Shown here in pieces: positions 1 through 7,910 of a stretch of 64,000 nucleotides of DNA. The notes below the pieces were generated by a model. That model did not search any database, was not told the DNA's origin, and worked only from the letters and a program-made list of their open reading frames with translations. This DNA comes from Bog-473 sp052140165. Lineage in GTDB: Bacteria > Actinomycetota > Acidimicrobiia > Acidimicrobiales > RAAP-2. Both the position numbers and the translations under genes were made by a program. Position 1 is the stretch's first letter, and the number at the start of each line of letters is the position of its first letter. Where the stretch lies: positions 48,061 to 112,060 of the forward strand of contig JBKQUM010000036.1 in the NCBI GenBank assembly GCA_052140165.1. Reading direction: 5' to 3'.

Positions 1-675
1 CGCGCCGACGCGGGCCGCGTCGAGCTGGGCGGCGTCGACGTGACCGACCGCACGGCGTCGGCCCGCGCCCGGCTCGGGCTGGGCCGCTCCTTCCAGGACT
101 CGCGCCTCTTCTCGGGGTTGACGGTGCGGGACGCGTTGGCCGTCTCGCTCGAACGCTTCACCGACGTGCGCGACCCGTTCAACGCCGTCCTCCGCCTCCC
201 CGCCCAGGTGCGGACCGAGGCTGCCGTCATGCACCGGGTCGACGAGCTCATGGACCTGTTCGGCCTCGGGCGCTTCGCCGACAACCTGGTGAGCGAGCTC
301 TCGACCGGCTCGCGCCGCCTGGTCGACCTGGCCGCCGTCGTGGCCCACCAGCCGACCGTCGTGCTCCTCGACGAGCCCTCCTCGGGTGTGGCCCAGCGCG
401 AGGTGGAGGCCATGGTGGAGCTGCTGCGCAACGTACGGGACCGGCTCGATGCGACCATGCTCGTCGTCGAGCACGACATCGCGTTCATCGCCGAGCTGGC
501 CGACCGCCTCGTCGCCATGGACCGCGGCGCCGTGCTCGCCAGCGGCCGGCCGCGCGACGTCCTCGAGTCGCCCGAGGTCGGCGAGGCCTTCCTCGGCTCC
601 GACCCGCTGGCACGCTCACGCTCGGGCCCGACCTCGGCCCGGGCCGCCACGACCACGGAGGTGCACCCCGCATGA
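1..675 (+). CDS. ABC transporter ATP-binding protein, LivG-like (5' partial)
   Basis: The reading frame is open from the first base, so the start and Walker A lie outside the window. What remains shows the Q-loop region (SFQDSRLF), an ABC signature (LSTGSRR), Walker B with catalytic Glu (VVLLDEPSSG) and the H-loop (VVEHD). The C-terminal part (LASGRPRDVLESPEVGEAFLG) is typical of LivG ATPases that energise branched-chain amino-acid or related high-affinity uptake. The stop overlaps the next start as ATGA, so it is translationally coupled to the substrate-binding-like gene. The substrate cannot be read from the sequence. Confidence 0.85.
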   Translation, partial: RADAGRVELGGVDVTDRTASARARLGLGRSFQDSRLFSGLTVRDALAVSLERFTDVRDPFNAVLRLPAQVRTEAAVMHRVDELMDLFGLGRFADNLVSELSTGSRRLVDLAAVVAHQPTVVLLDEPSSGVAQREVEAMVELLRNVRDRLDATMLVVEHDIAFIAELADRLVAMDRGAVLASGRPRDVLESPEVGEAFLGSDPLARSRSGPTSARAATTTEVHPA

Positions 676-2420
676 GCGACCCGGAGCCCGAGCCGCGACC
701 GAGCGAACGGCCCTGGCCGCGCGTGAGCCGGCTGCGCATCGCGGTCCCCGTCGTGCTCATCGTGGCCGCACTGGTGGCCGCCGGCGTCTCGGCCACGGTG
801 CACGAGAACAACAACGGGGCCTCGTCCACCACGGCGACGAGCACCGCGAGCACGCATCCCTCCACGCGCTCGTCGGTGCCGATCACCTACGCGGTCGCCG
901 CCAAGGAGGGCAAGGTCGCCGCCTTCGACTGGGGCCCCGGGTGCGACCACAAGACGGGCCGGCTCAAGATGCCGAGCGTCTACGCCCCACCCTGCGTGCC
1001 TGTCCCCACGGGTGCCAACGGCGGCGCGACCTCGAGTGGCGTGACGGGCAACACGATCAACGTCGTCTACTACCAGGCCCAGCCGGGAGGGCTGGCCTCG
1101 ACCGTCTCGGGCGCGGCCGGCACCAACGCCCAGGCCCTCGCCACTGCCCAGGCCTACGTGGCCATGTTCAACCGGGTCTACGAGCTCTACGGGCGCCACG
1201 TGAACCTCATCCCCTTCACCGCGTCCGGGGCCGACACCGATCCGGTGGCGGCCCACGCCGACGCCGTCACCGTCGCGCAGCAGCTCCACGCCTTCGCGTC
1301 CATCAACGGCCCCGGTGAGACCTCCGCCTACGAGGAGGAGCTGGCCCGTGAGCACGTGTTCTGCATGGCGTGCGGGGACTCGTCCACCTATGGCGAGATT
1401 CAGCGCAACGCGCCCTACCAGTGGGCCAACCTGCCCACCGCCGACACGTCGCTCAACGAGACCGTCGGCTACGTCCTCGCCAAGCTCAACGGCAAGGACG
1501 CGATCTGGGCCGGCGACACCGCCCTGCACACCCAGAAGCGCAAGTTCATCGTCGTGAGCGAGACGTCGGAGCCGCCCGCGCCGGGCTACGCCGAGCTGAC
1601 CGCGTCGCTCACGAAGAGGCTGCAGGCCGGCCACGTCAACCTGACCCAGCAGATCGACCTGCAATACACGCTCGACCTGACCACCCTGCCCACGCAGGCC
1701 GCCACCCTCGCCGAGAAGCTGAGGAGCTCGGGCGCCACCAGCGTGATCTTCGCCGGCGACCCGATCATGCCGATCTACCTCACCAAGGCCTGCGCCGACA
1801 TCGGCTACTTCCCCGAGTGGATCATCACCGGCATCGTGCTGACGGACACGTCGACCCTGGGGCGCTACTACGACCAGGCGGAGTGGTCGCACGCGTTCGG
1901 GGTGACCAGCCTGGGCGTGCCCACGCCCGTCGCCTCGGGCGACGCCGACCGGCTCTACCACTGGTGGTACGGCGCCGGCACCTCGCCGCCCTCCCTGGCG
2001 GCGCCGGCGATCATCCCGCCCATTCAGCAGTTCTTCGAAGGTGTCCAGGTGGCCGGTCCCGACCTGACGCCCTCGACCTTCACCACGGGACTGTTCCGCG
2101 CCCCGCCGACCGGCGGCGGTCCGACCTCCCCGCTGTACGCCTTCGGCTACCAGGGCGCGGCACCGCTCCCGAGCTACTCGTCGCCCGCGGACTACACCTT
2201 CCTCTGGTACGACGCCGCCGCCAAGGGTCCCGACGAGGAAGGCGTGACCGGGAGCGGGCTCATGCGCTACGTCAATGGCGGGGCGCGCTACAAGGCGGGC
2301 ACGGTGCCCGCCGGCGCGGTCCCGATGTTCTCACTGCCGGGGTCGGTCACGAGCTACCAGTCGCCCCCCGACCGGGCGCCGTCGTACCCGGCCTGGCCCG
2401 GGTCCCCCGCCGCGCGCTGA
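672..2420 (+). CDS. Membrane-anchored ABC substrate-binding-like protein
   Basis: A 582-residue protein with a short Pro/Arg-rich cytoplasmic N-terminus, one hydrophobic anchor (about residues 18-42, RIAVPVVLIVAALVAAG) and a large extracytoplasmic domain. The domain resembles type I periplasmic binding proteins of the Leu/Ile/Val class (Peripla_BP_6). It follows the LivG-like gene with an ATGA overlap, so it is probably the receptor of that importer. It is longer than a usual LivJ (about 380-420 residues). There is no lipobox; anchoring by an uncleaved signal is inferred. The ligand is unknown. Confidence 0.72.
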   Translation: MSDPEPEPRPSERPWPRVSRLRIAVPVVLIVAALVAAGVSATVHENNNGASSTTATSTASTHPSTRSSVPITYAVAAKEGKVAAFDWGPGCDHKTGRLKMPSVYAPPCVPVPTGANGGATSSGVTGNTINVVYYQAQPGGLASTVSGAAGTNAQALATAQAYVAMFNRVYELYGRHVNLIPFTASGADTDPVAAHADAVTVAQQLHAFASINGPGETSAYEEELAREHVFCMACGDSSTYGEIQRNAPYQWANLPTADTSLNETVGYVLAKLNGKDAIWAGDTALHTQKRKFIVVSETSEPPAPGYAELTASLTKRLQAGHVNLTQQIDLQYTLDLTTLPTQAATLAEKLRSSGATSVIFAGDPIMPIYLTKACADIGYFPEWIITGIVLTDTSTLGRYYDQAEWSHAFGVTSLGVPTPVASGDADRLYHWWYGAGTSPPSLAAPAIIPPIQQFFEGVQVAGPDLTPSTFTTGLFRAPPTGGGPTSPLYAFGYQGAAPLPSYSSPADYTFLWYDAAAKGPDEEGVTGSGLMRYVNGGARYKAGTVPAGAVPMFSLPGSVTSYQSPPDRAPSYPAWPGSPAAR

Positions 2421-2548
2421 GCGGACCGCGCCCGGGAACGGGGGGTTAGCACCAGCACGGGGACGCCCGGTAGCGGCATTCCACCGGTGCCTGTCGCACC
2501 GCATGCTGGCAGTGCAGCCGGCACGGGCTGCGGGAGGAGCCAGCCAAC

Positions 2549-2727
2549 ATGATCGTCACCGACGGACTGACCAAGCACTACGGGAAGAAGCGCGCCGTCG
2601 ACGGCCTCAGCTTCTCGGTCACCCCGGGCGTCGTCTATCGGCCACAATCGGCACCGTGTTCATGGTGACGTACTGCGCCGCTGCGCTGATCGTGGGCGGC
2701 GCAGTCCTCAACCGGCGGGACGCCTGA
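2549..2727 (+). pseudogene. ABC exporter remnant: ATPase 5' end fused to permease 3' end
   Basis: A good SD (GGAGGAG) precedes an ATG opening with MIVTDGLTKHYGKKRAVDGL and FSVTPGVV, the canonical N-terminus of a DrrA/CcmA-type ATPase. The homology breaks off just before Walker A near 2635 and that frame stops at about 2668. In another frame, from about 2641 to 2727, lies what looks like the end of an ABC-2 permease: a last hydrophobic segment (MVTYCAAALIVGGAVL) and a polar tail ending NRRDA. The permease stop overlaps the kinase ATG as TGATG. So an ATPase-permease-kinase-regulator operon has lost about 1.5-2 kb internally, either by genuine deletion or by an assembly join. Confidence 0.7.
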
Positions 2728-4121
2728 TGGCCGAGCCGGCCGAGGACACGGGGGTGCACGTGCGCATCGGGGGCAAGGAGCTCTCGCTGGCCATCAGCGA
2801 GGAGCACGCGCTCCGCCTGAAGGCGCTGGCACAGCAGATCCTCCGCGAGCCGTTCACCAAGCGGCCCTGGGCCGAGCTCGCGTTCTTCCTGGTGTCGGGC
2901 GGCCTGGCCGGGCTCGGCCTCGCCTTCGTCGGCGTCACCATGGTCGCCGGCGTGGTGCTCGCCATCACCTTCTTCGGCCTCGCCCTGCTCGCCCTCTCCA
3001 TCCGCAGCGCCCGCGGCATGGGCGGCTGGCAGCGTGGGCTGGCCCGGGCCATGCTCGACGAGACGGTCGAGGATCCCGAGCCCTTCGCCGGCCGCCGCGG
3101 CTTCCTCGGGTGGCTGCAGGCCTCGCTGCGCGACCGGGTGGGCTGGCGCGCCGTGGCCTACCTCGCCGTCAAGGTGCCCTGGACCATCCTCGGCGTGTTC
3201 GTGGCCGTCAGCCTGTGGTGGGACGCCTTCGCCTGCCTCACCGGGCCGATCTTCAACCGGGGCGGCGGCGGCCCGGCGGTCTGGGGTCTCGTCCGCGGCG
3301 TCTTCCCCGGCAGCCAGTCCTGGTTCGGGCAGGAGGACTTCCTCCACGGGGTCGGGGTCTTCATCCTCGGCGCCATCTTCCTCTTCGCCGCTCCCTGGGT
3401 CACGCGCGGCTTCGTCACCGTCGACCGCCTGCTCATCCGCTCGCTGCTCGGGCCCGACCCGACCGCGGCGCGCGTCCGCACCCTCGAGCAGGCCCGGACC
3501 CAGACGGTCGACGCCTCGGCGGCCACGCTGCGGCGCATCGAGCGCGACCTGCACGACGGCACCCAGGCCCAGCTCGTCGCGCTCGCCATGCGCCTGGGCA
3601 TGGCGAAGGAGAAGCTCGAGGACGCCGACACCGTCGACCTCGAACGGGTACGCGAGCTCGTCGACGAGGCGCACCGGGGCGCCAAGGAGGCCATCGCCGA
3701 GCTGCGCGACATCGCACGGGGCATCCACCCGCCGGCGCTCGACATCGGCCTGGAAGGTGCACTGGCCACCCTGGCCGCGCGCAGCGCCGTCCCGACCGAG
3801 GTCTTCATCGACCTGCGGTCGCGGCCGACGCCCGCCATCGAGGCCATCGCCTACTTCTGCGTCGCCGAGCTGCTGGCCAACGTGGCCCAGCACGCGCAGG
3901 CCTCGCGGGCGTCCGTCTCGTGCGCGCAGCAGGGCACGTGGCTCCGACTCGTCGTGCGTGACGACGGGCTGGGCGGCGCCGAGCTCTCCCGGGTCGGGTC
4001 CTCGTCCAGCGGGCTCAGCGGCCTCACCGACCGGGTGCACGCGGTGGACGGCCGGCTCCACCTCGTCAGCCCGCACGGCGGGCCCACGGTCGTCACCGTC
4101 GACCTCCCGTTGACGGCGTGA
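2727..4121 (+). CDS. Sensor histidine kinase, NarL/HisKA_3 type
   Basis: A 464-residue two-component kinase. The N-terminal half holds about four hydrophobic segments (around residues 48-95, 135-170 and 205-235) resembling the actinobacterial membrane sensor domain PF13796. The HisKA_3 dimerisation helix follows, with phospho-acceptor His276 in ERDLHDGTQ. A HATPase domain follows with N-box ELLANVAQHA and D-box VRDDGLGGA. It is coupled upstream to the exporter remnant and downstream to its response regulator, both with TGATG-type junctions. Kinases in this position usually sense envelope stress or drugs and induce the linked exporter. With the exporter destroyed the pair may have lost its main target. 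Confidence 0.87.
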   Translation: MAEPAEDTGVHVRIGGKELSLAISEEHALRLKALAQQILREPFTKRPWAELAFFLVSGGLAGLGLAFVGVTMVAGVVLAITFFGLALLALSIRSARGMGGWQRGLARAMLDETVEDPEPFAGRRGFLGWLQASLRDRVGWRAVAYLAVKVPWTILGVFVAVSLWWDAFACLTGPIFNRGGGGPAVWGLVRGVFPGSQSWFGQEDFLHGVGVFILGAIFLFAAPWVTRGFVTVDRLLIRSLLGPDPTAARVRTLEQARTQTVDASAATLRRIERDLHDGTQAQLVALAMRLGMAKEKLEDADTVDLERVRELVDEAHRGAKEAIAELRDIARGIHPPALDIGLEGALATLAARSAVPTEVFIDLRSRPTPAIEAIAYFCVAELLANVAQHAQASRASVSCAQQGTWLRLVVRDDGLGGAELSRVGSSSSGLSGLTDRVHAVDGRLHLVSPHGGPTVVTVDLPLTA

Positions 4122-4777
4122 TGGTCGGCGCGCTGCGGGTCGCCATCGCCGAGGACTCCGCCATCCTGCGCGACGGCCTCGTCCAGCTGCTGGTCGACCG
4201 CGGCTTCGTCATCACCGGTGCCGTCGGGGAGCCCGACGCGTTGCGCAGCTCCATCGCCCAGCACCCGCCCGACGTCGCTGTCATCGACATCCGGATGCCG
4301 CCCACGTTCACCGACGAGGGCCTGCGCCTGGCGCTGGAGCTGCGCGCCCGCTACGAGGGGCTGGGCATCCTGTTGTTCTCGCAGTACATCGAGACGCGCT
4401 ACGCCGCCGACCTGCTGGCGGACGACGCCGCGGGTATCGGCTACCTGCTCAAAGACCGTGTGGCCGACGTCAGCGACTTCGTCGAGGCGCTCGAGCGCGT
4501 CGCCATAGGAGGTACGGCCTTGGACCCCGAAGTGGTGACCCAGCTGATCGGCGCCACGCGCCGCACCGGCTCGCTGTCGGTGCTCACGCCACGCGAGCGC
4601 GAGGTCCTCGCCCTCATGGCGGAGGGCCGTTCCAACGCGGCCATCGCCAGTGCCATGGTGGTCAGCGAGGGTGCGGTGGAGAAGCACGTCGCCAACATCT
4701 TCACCAAGCTCGATCTGCCCGTCTCGGAGAACGACCACCGCCGCGTGCTGGCGGTCCTGCGCTTCTTGGAGTCCTGA
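4121..4777 (+). CDS. Response regulator, NarL/LuxR family
   Basis: About 218 residues: a receiver domain with phospho-acceptor Asp56 (VAVIDIRMPP) and conserved Lys (YLLKD), then a C-terminal LuxR helix-turn-helix (LTPREREVLALMAEG, EGAVEKHVANIFTKL). The ATG at 4121 overlaps the kinase stop (TGATG); a GTG three bases earlier is possible. It is the cognate regulator of the upstream kinase. It ends three bases before a convergent gene. Confidence 0.9.
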   Translation: MVGALRVAIAEDSAILRDGLVQLLVDRGFVITGAVGEPDALRSSIAQHPPDVAVIDIRMPPTFTDEGLRLALELRARYEGLGILLFSQYIETRYAADLLADDAAGIGYLLKDRVADVSDFVEALERVAIGGTALDPEVVTQLIGATRRTGSLSVLTPREREVLALMAEGRSNAAIASAMVVSEGAVEKHVANIFTKLDLPVSENDHRRVLAVLRFLES

Positions 4778-4780
4778 CCC

Positions 4781-5935
4781 TCAGACGGACGCGCCGTGGG
4801 CCTCGTAGGGCAGGCCGCGCGCGGCCGCCAGCTGACGGCCGGCGTTCATCTGGAAGGGGCTGATCCCCCCGGGCTCCCAGGGCCCGACCGACCCTGCCGC
4901 CACCGCCGCCTCCGACTTCGGCAGAATCCGGAACCGGGCCCGGACGTCCGCGCAGGTCCGGTCGGCCACGGCGAACCAGTCCATGCGGAGGAAGTCGATG
5001 CTGTCGGACCCCGTCTCGCAGTCGTGGCACAGGGCGCCGCGCCGCATGGCGTCGGCCAGGCGGACCGCCATGTCCGGGCTCGCCGAGAGGTGGCCGGGCG
5101 AGGCCTCGAACAGCCCGGCTCCCGTGGCGAGGTAGCCGGTCTCGAAGAGCGAGATCACCATGGCCAGGAGGGAGAAGGCGTGCATGTCGTCGTTGGCCCG
5201 GGCGATGAGGCCGAACACCTCGACCTCGGCCTCCACCGTCGTCCCGTAGTCGGCCAGCACGTGCACCCAGTCGTGCTGGGCCAGGAGCGGGGGCGCCGAT
5301 CCGGGCGTGCCCGGGAAGGTGAACCCGCGCGCCTGGTACAGCTCCCACACCTTGCGGCCGAGGGTGTCGGGGGGCAGGGCCTCGAGGGCAGCCCAGCGCG
5401 CCGCCAGCGCGGGATCGGCGACGGAGAACTCCCAGGCGTCGTGCAGCACCCGTGAGGAGTGCAGCGCGGCGGAGGCCTCCTGCTCGTTCCACGTGCCCTC
5501 GTAGCCGTTGCGGGTGAAGTCGAAGGCCGCCAGGCCCAGTGAGCCCGCGGCGAACTTGCGCGCCACGTCGACCATCCCGTCCTGCACCCCCATTTCGCTC
5601 GCGTAGACGGCCACGCTGTCGGCCACGTCGTCGGGGAGCGGGTGCCGCACGAGTGCGCACAGCAGCATCGCCTGCACCATGCGCGAGCGGAACCCGAGGT
5701 CCCGGCGTTCGAGCGCCACTGCGAACTCGCGCGCGCTGACCGCGGGGCGATCGGTCAACGTCACCGGGTGGCCCGTCATGGCCGGGAACAACGCCTCCAT
5801 GAGCGCGCGCTGCACGGGGAGCAGCCCGTCGCGGGCGGCGACGGCGGACGCGACGGCGTCCGTGATCAGCTGCGTCTCCGCCGCGTCGGGCGGGACCAGG
5901 TTGACGGTCTCGGCGCTGGGGAGCGGGACGGGCAT
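4781..5935 (-). CDS. Coq4-like protein with HDxxHx11E motif
   Basis: A 384-residue protein. The second half carries HDWVH at 221-225 followed by Glu237, an exact fit to the HDxxH-x11-E metal-binding signature of Coq4, which acts in C1 decarboxylation/hydroxylation during ubiquinone synthesis. Surrounding text (GRKVWELYQARGFTFPGTPGSAPPLL, DDMHAFSLLAM) also resembles Coq4. The N-terminal ~130 residues are additional and resemble carboxymuconolactone-decarboxylase-like helices. Start chosen at MPVPLPSAETV; upstream codons are low-complexity read-through. It follows the 5941-6621 gene by 5 bp, so the two probably form an operon. Ubiquinone is not expected in Actinobacteria, so the role is open. 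Confidence 0.62.
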   Translation of the reverse strand: MPVPLPSAETVNLVPPDAAETQLITDAVASAVAARDGLLPVQRALMEALFPAMTGHPVTLTDRPAVSAREFAVALERRDLGFRSRMVQAMLLCALVRHPLPDDVADSVAVYASEMGVQDGMVDVARKFAAGSLGLAAFDFTRNGYEGTWNEQEASAALHSSRVLHDAWEFSVADPALAARWAALEALPPDTLGRKVWELYQARGFTFPGTPGSAPPLLAQHDWVHVLADYGTTVEAEVEVFGLIARANDDMHAFSLLAMVISLFETGYLATGAGLFEASPGHLSASPDMAVRLADAMRRGALCHDCETGSDSIDFLRMDWFAVADRTCADVRARFRILPKSEAAVAAGSVGPWEPGGISPFQMNAGRQLAAARGLPYEAHGASV

Positions 5936-5940
5936 GCGCG

Positions 5941-6621
5941 CTAGCCCCCCGCCAGCAGGGTCAGGCCCGAGCGCAGGAACGCCGCGCAGTCCGCCACGTC
6001 GCCGGCCCGGGCGCGCGGCACGAACGCGCCGAAGGGCGCATTCCAGTAGGCGGGGTCGCCCGGCCGCTCGGGGCCCCAGGGCCCGACGTAGGCGTACGGC
6101 TCCTCGCAGAAGGCGTCGCCGCCCGAGAACCCGAGGTTGACGCCGGCGCCGGCACCGAGGTCGAGGGCGGTGGCGGCGTCGAAGTGCTCCGGCCAGAGCT
6201 GCACCGTCGCCCGCCCCGGCGCGGCCGCGTCCGAGGTGACGGCGTCGAGCACCCGCCATCCGAGGTCGAACCAGTGGAAGAGCCCGTCCAGCTCCGCCGC
6301 GTCGAGTCGCAGCGGGACGTCGACCGAGCCCAACGGGGGCGTCGCCGGGCCCGCGGAGAAGTCGGCACCCAGGTCGGCTCCGGCGAAACGGGCCAGCTCG
6401 GCGACCGTGGCGCCGTCGAGGGGCATGGAGCGGCACTGCGTCCCCACCTCGCGGACCAGGAACGCCCCCGCCAGGCGCAGGACCTCGGGCTCGGGCCCAT
6501 ACGCCGGGGTGGCCACGCCATCGGGACTGGAGCGCAGGCCGAAGTGGCCGCTCACCGCGGAGCGGCGGCGGCCCAGCACGTGCGCCGCAATGCGGTGCAG
6601 GTCGTCGCGCGTCGCGCCCAT
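5941..6621 (-). CDS. Conserved hypothetical protein
   Basis: 226 residues, acidic, with no signal peptide or membrane segment. Recognisable blocks are GLFHWFDLGWRVLD, VQLWPEHFDAA and EEPYAYVGPWGPERPG. These look like a conserved actinobacterial family of unknown function, although I cannot name it. The start at MGATRDDLHRIAAHV was preferred because the upstream extension is low-complexity. It lies 5 bp upstream of the Coq4-like gene on the same strand, and the pair may share a function. Confidence 0.6.
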   Translation of the reverse strand: MGATRDDLHRIAAHVLGRRRSAVSGHFGLRSSPDGVATPAYGPEPEVLRLAGAFLVREVGTQCRSMPLDGATVAELARFAGADLGADFSAGPATPPLGSVDVPLRLDAAELDGLFHWFDLGWRVLDAVTSDAAAPGRATVQLWPEHFDAATALDLGAGAGVNLGFSGGDAFCEEPYAYVGPWGPERPGDPAYWNAPFGAFVPRARAGDVADCAAFLRSGLTLLAGG

Positions 6622-6763
6622 GTCAGCTCCGCAGAGTAACGGCGGGTGCGGCCCGACAGTGCGGCCCGACGGTGCGGCCCTCGTGGACCCGGGAAGGCCG
6701 GCGGGCCTGTCAGGCCCGTTGCGGGCAAGGCGGCACACACGGCCCCAGCAGGAAGGCGAGGCG

Positions 6764-7846
6764 ATGAGGCGGTGGCGCCGCTGTGCACCGCCCGGCGAAC
6801 GGGTAAGAAAACGGGTAAGAAGAGGGGTGGTGAAGCTGATCCGTGGGGGACTCGGGGGCCGGAAGGCTCCGTCGATCGGCCTGGTGCTCGGTGCCGGCGG
6901 TGTCGTCGGTCAGGCCTACCAGGCCGGGGTCCTGGCCGCGCTGCAACGCGAGATCGGGTGGGACCCGCGCCGCGCGTCCATCATCGTCGGCACCTCCGCC
7001 GGCTCGGTCACCGGTGCCGCGCTGCGCGTCGGCGTGCCGGCCACCGACCTCGCGGCCTCCCTCTACGGAATGCCCACCTCGCGCCGCGGCGGCGCCATCC
7101 TGCAGCGCATCCTCCCGGCCGACGCCGGGCCCCTGCCCTCCCCGTCGGTGCGGTCGCTGCTGCGGCCGTGGAACCTGCCGTCCCCGGCGCTCCTCACCCG
7201 GGTGGCCCGCCGGCCGCTCGCCTTCCGCCCCGAGGTGGCTGCCGTCACCCTGATGCCGCGCGGCCTGGTCGACATCTCCGAACGGGCCCGCGGCCTCGAC
7301 GAGCACATCGGCGACCGCTGGCCCGACGGTCTGCGGATCTGCGCGGTGCGGCGCACCGACGGCGCCCGCGTCGTCTTCGGCCGGCCCGGCGCACCACCGG
7401 CGCGGCTGGCCCCGGCGGTGCTGGCGTCGTGCGCCATCCCCGGCTACTTCCGGCCCGTCACCATTGAGGACACCGAGTACGTCGACGGTGGCGTGCACTC
7501 GGCCACCAATGCGGACGTGCTGCGGTCCGAGGGCCTGGACCTGGTCGTCATCGTCTCGTCGATGTCCGCCGCCCAGGGCAGCGCGACCGGGGCCGACGGC
7601 CTCCTGCGCCGCACGGTGCACCGCCGGCTCGAGCGGGAGGTGGCCCGGCTCCAAGAGGCGGGGACGGCCGTGGTCAGCCTGGAGCCCGGGGCCGAGTCCC
7701 GCCGCGCCATGGGGCTGCGGGCCATGGCGGAGGACCGCAGCACGCGCGTGATCGAGGCCGCCTACGGGGAGGTCATGGACCAGATCCACGACACCCCGCT
7801 GCTGGCCTCGCTGGGCGATCCCATCGCCGCCGCCAGCGCCGGCTGA
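6764..7846 (+). CDS. Patatin-like phospholipase/esterase
   Basis: 360 residues. The patatin core shows the glycine-rich oxyanion loop (LVLGAGGVVGQAYQAGVLAAL), the nucleophile elbow GTSAGS (GxSxG) and the second catalytic motif DGG (YVDGGVHSATNADVL), so it should be a Ser-Asp dyad acyl hydrolase. A very basic N-terminus (MRRWRRCAPPGERVRKRVRRG) precedes the domain and could bind membrane surfaces. SD AGGAAGGCGAGG precedes the ATG. A WS/DGAT gene follows 64 bp downstream, and the same two families recur on the opposite strand at 24.0-26.6 kb. A role in neutral-lipid turnover is inferred. Confidence 0.85.
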   Translation: MRRWRRCAPPGERVRKRVRRGVVKLIRGGLGGRKAPSIGLVLGAGGVVGQAYQAGVLAALQREIGWDPRRASIIVGTSAGSVTGAALRVGVPATDLAASLYGMPTSRRGGAILQRILPADAGPLPSPSVRSLLRPWNLPSPALLTRVARRPLAFRPEVAAVTLMPRGLVDISERARGLDEHIGDRWPDGLRICAVRRTDGARVVFGRPGAPPARLAPAVLASCAIPGYFRPVTIEDTEYVDGGVHSATNADVLRSEGLDLVVIVSSMSAAQGSATGADGLLRRTVHRRLEREVARLQEAGTAVVSLEPGAESRRAMGLRAMAEDRSTRVIEAAYGEVMDQIHDTPLLASLGDPIAAASAG

Positions 7847-7910
7847 CCCCGGGGGTCCGGGACCGGCCGGTAGTAGCGTTCCGGCCGGAACTGCCCTGAA
7901 GGGAGGGTCG

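Noticed and set aside
2619..4076. Long minus-strand open frame opposite the histidine kinase gene
   Set aside because: Composition is that of an antisense shadow in GC-rich DNA (Asp/Glu/Gly/Arg/His-rich, no domain). The plus strand encodes a complete kinase. The same applies to other long opposite-strand frames in the window.
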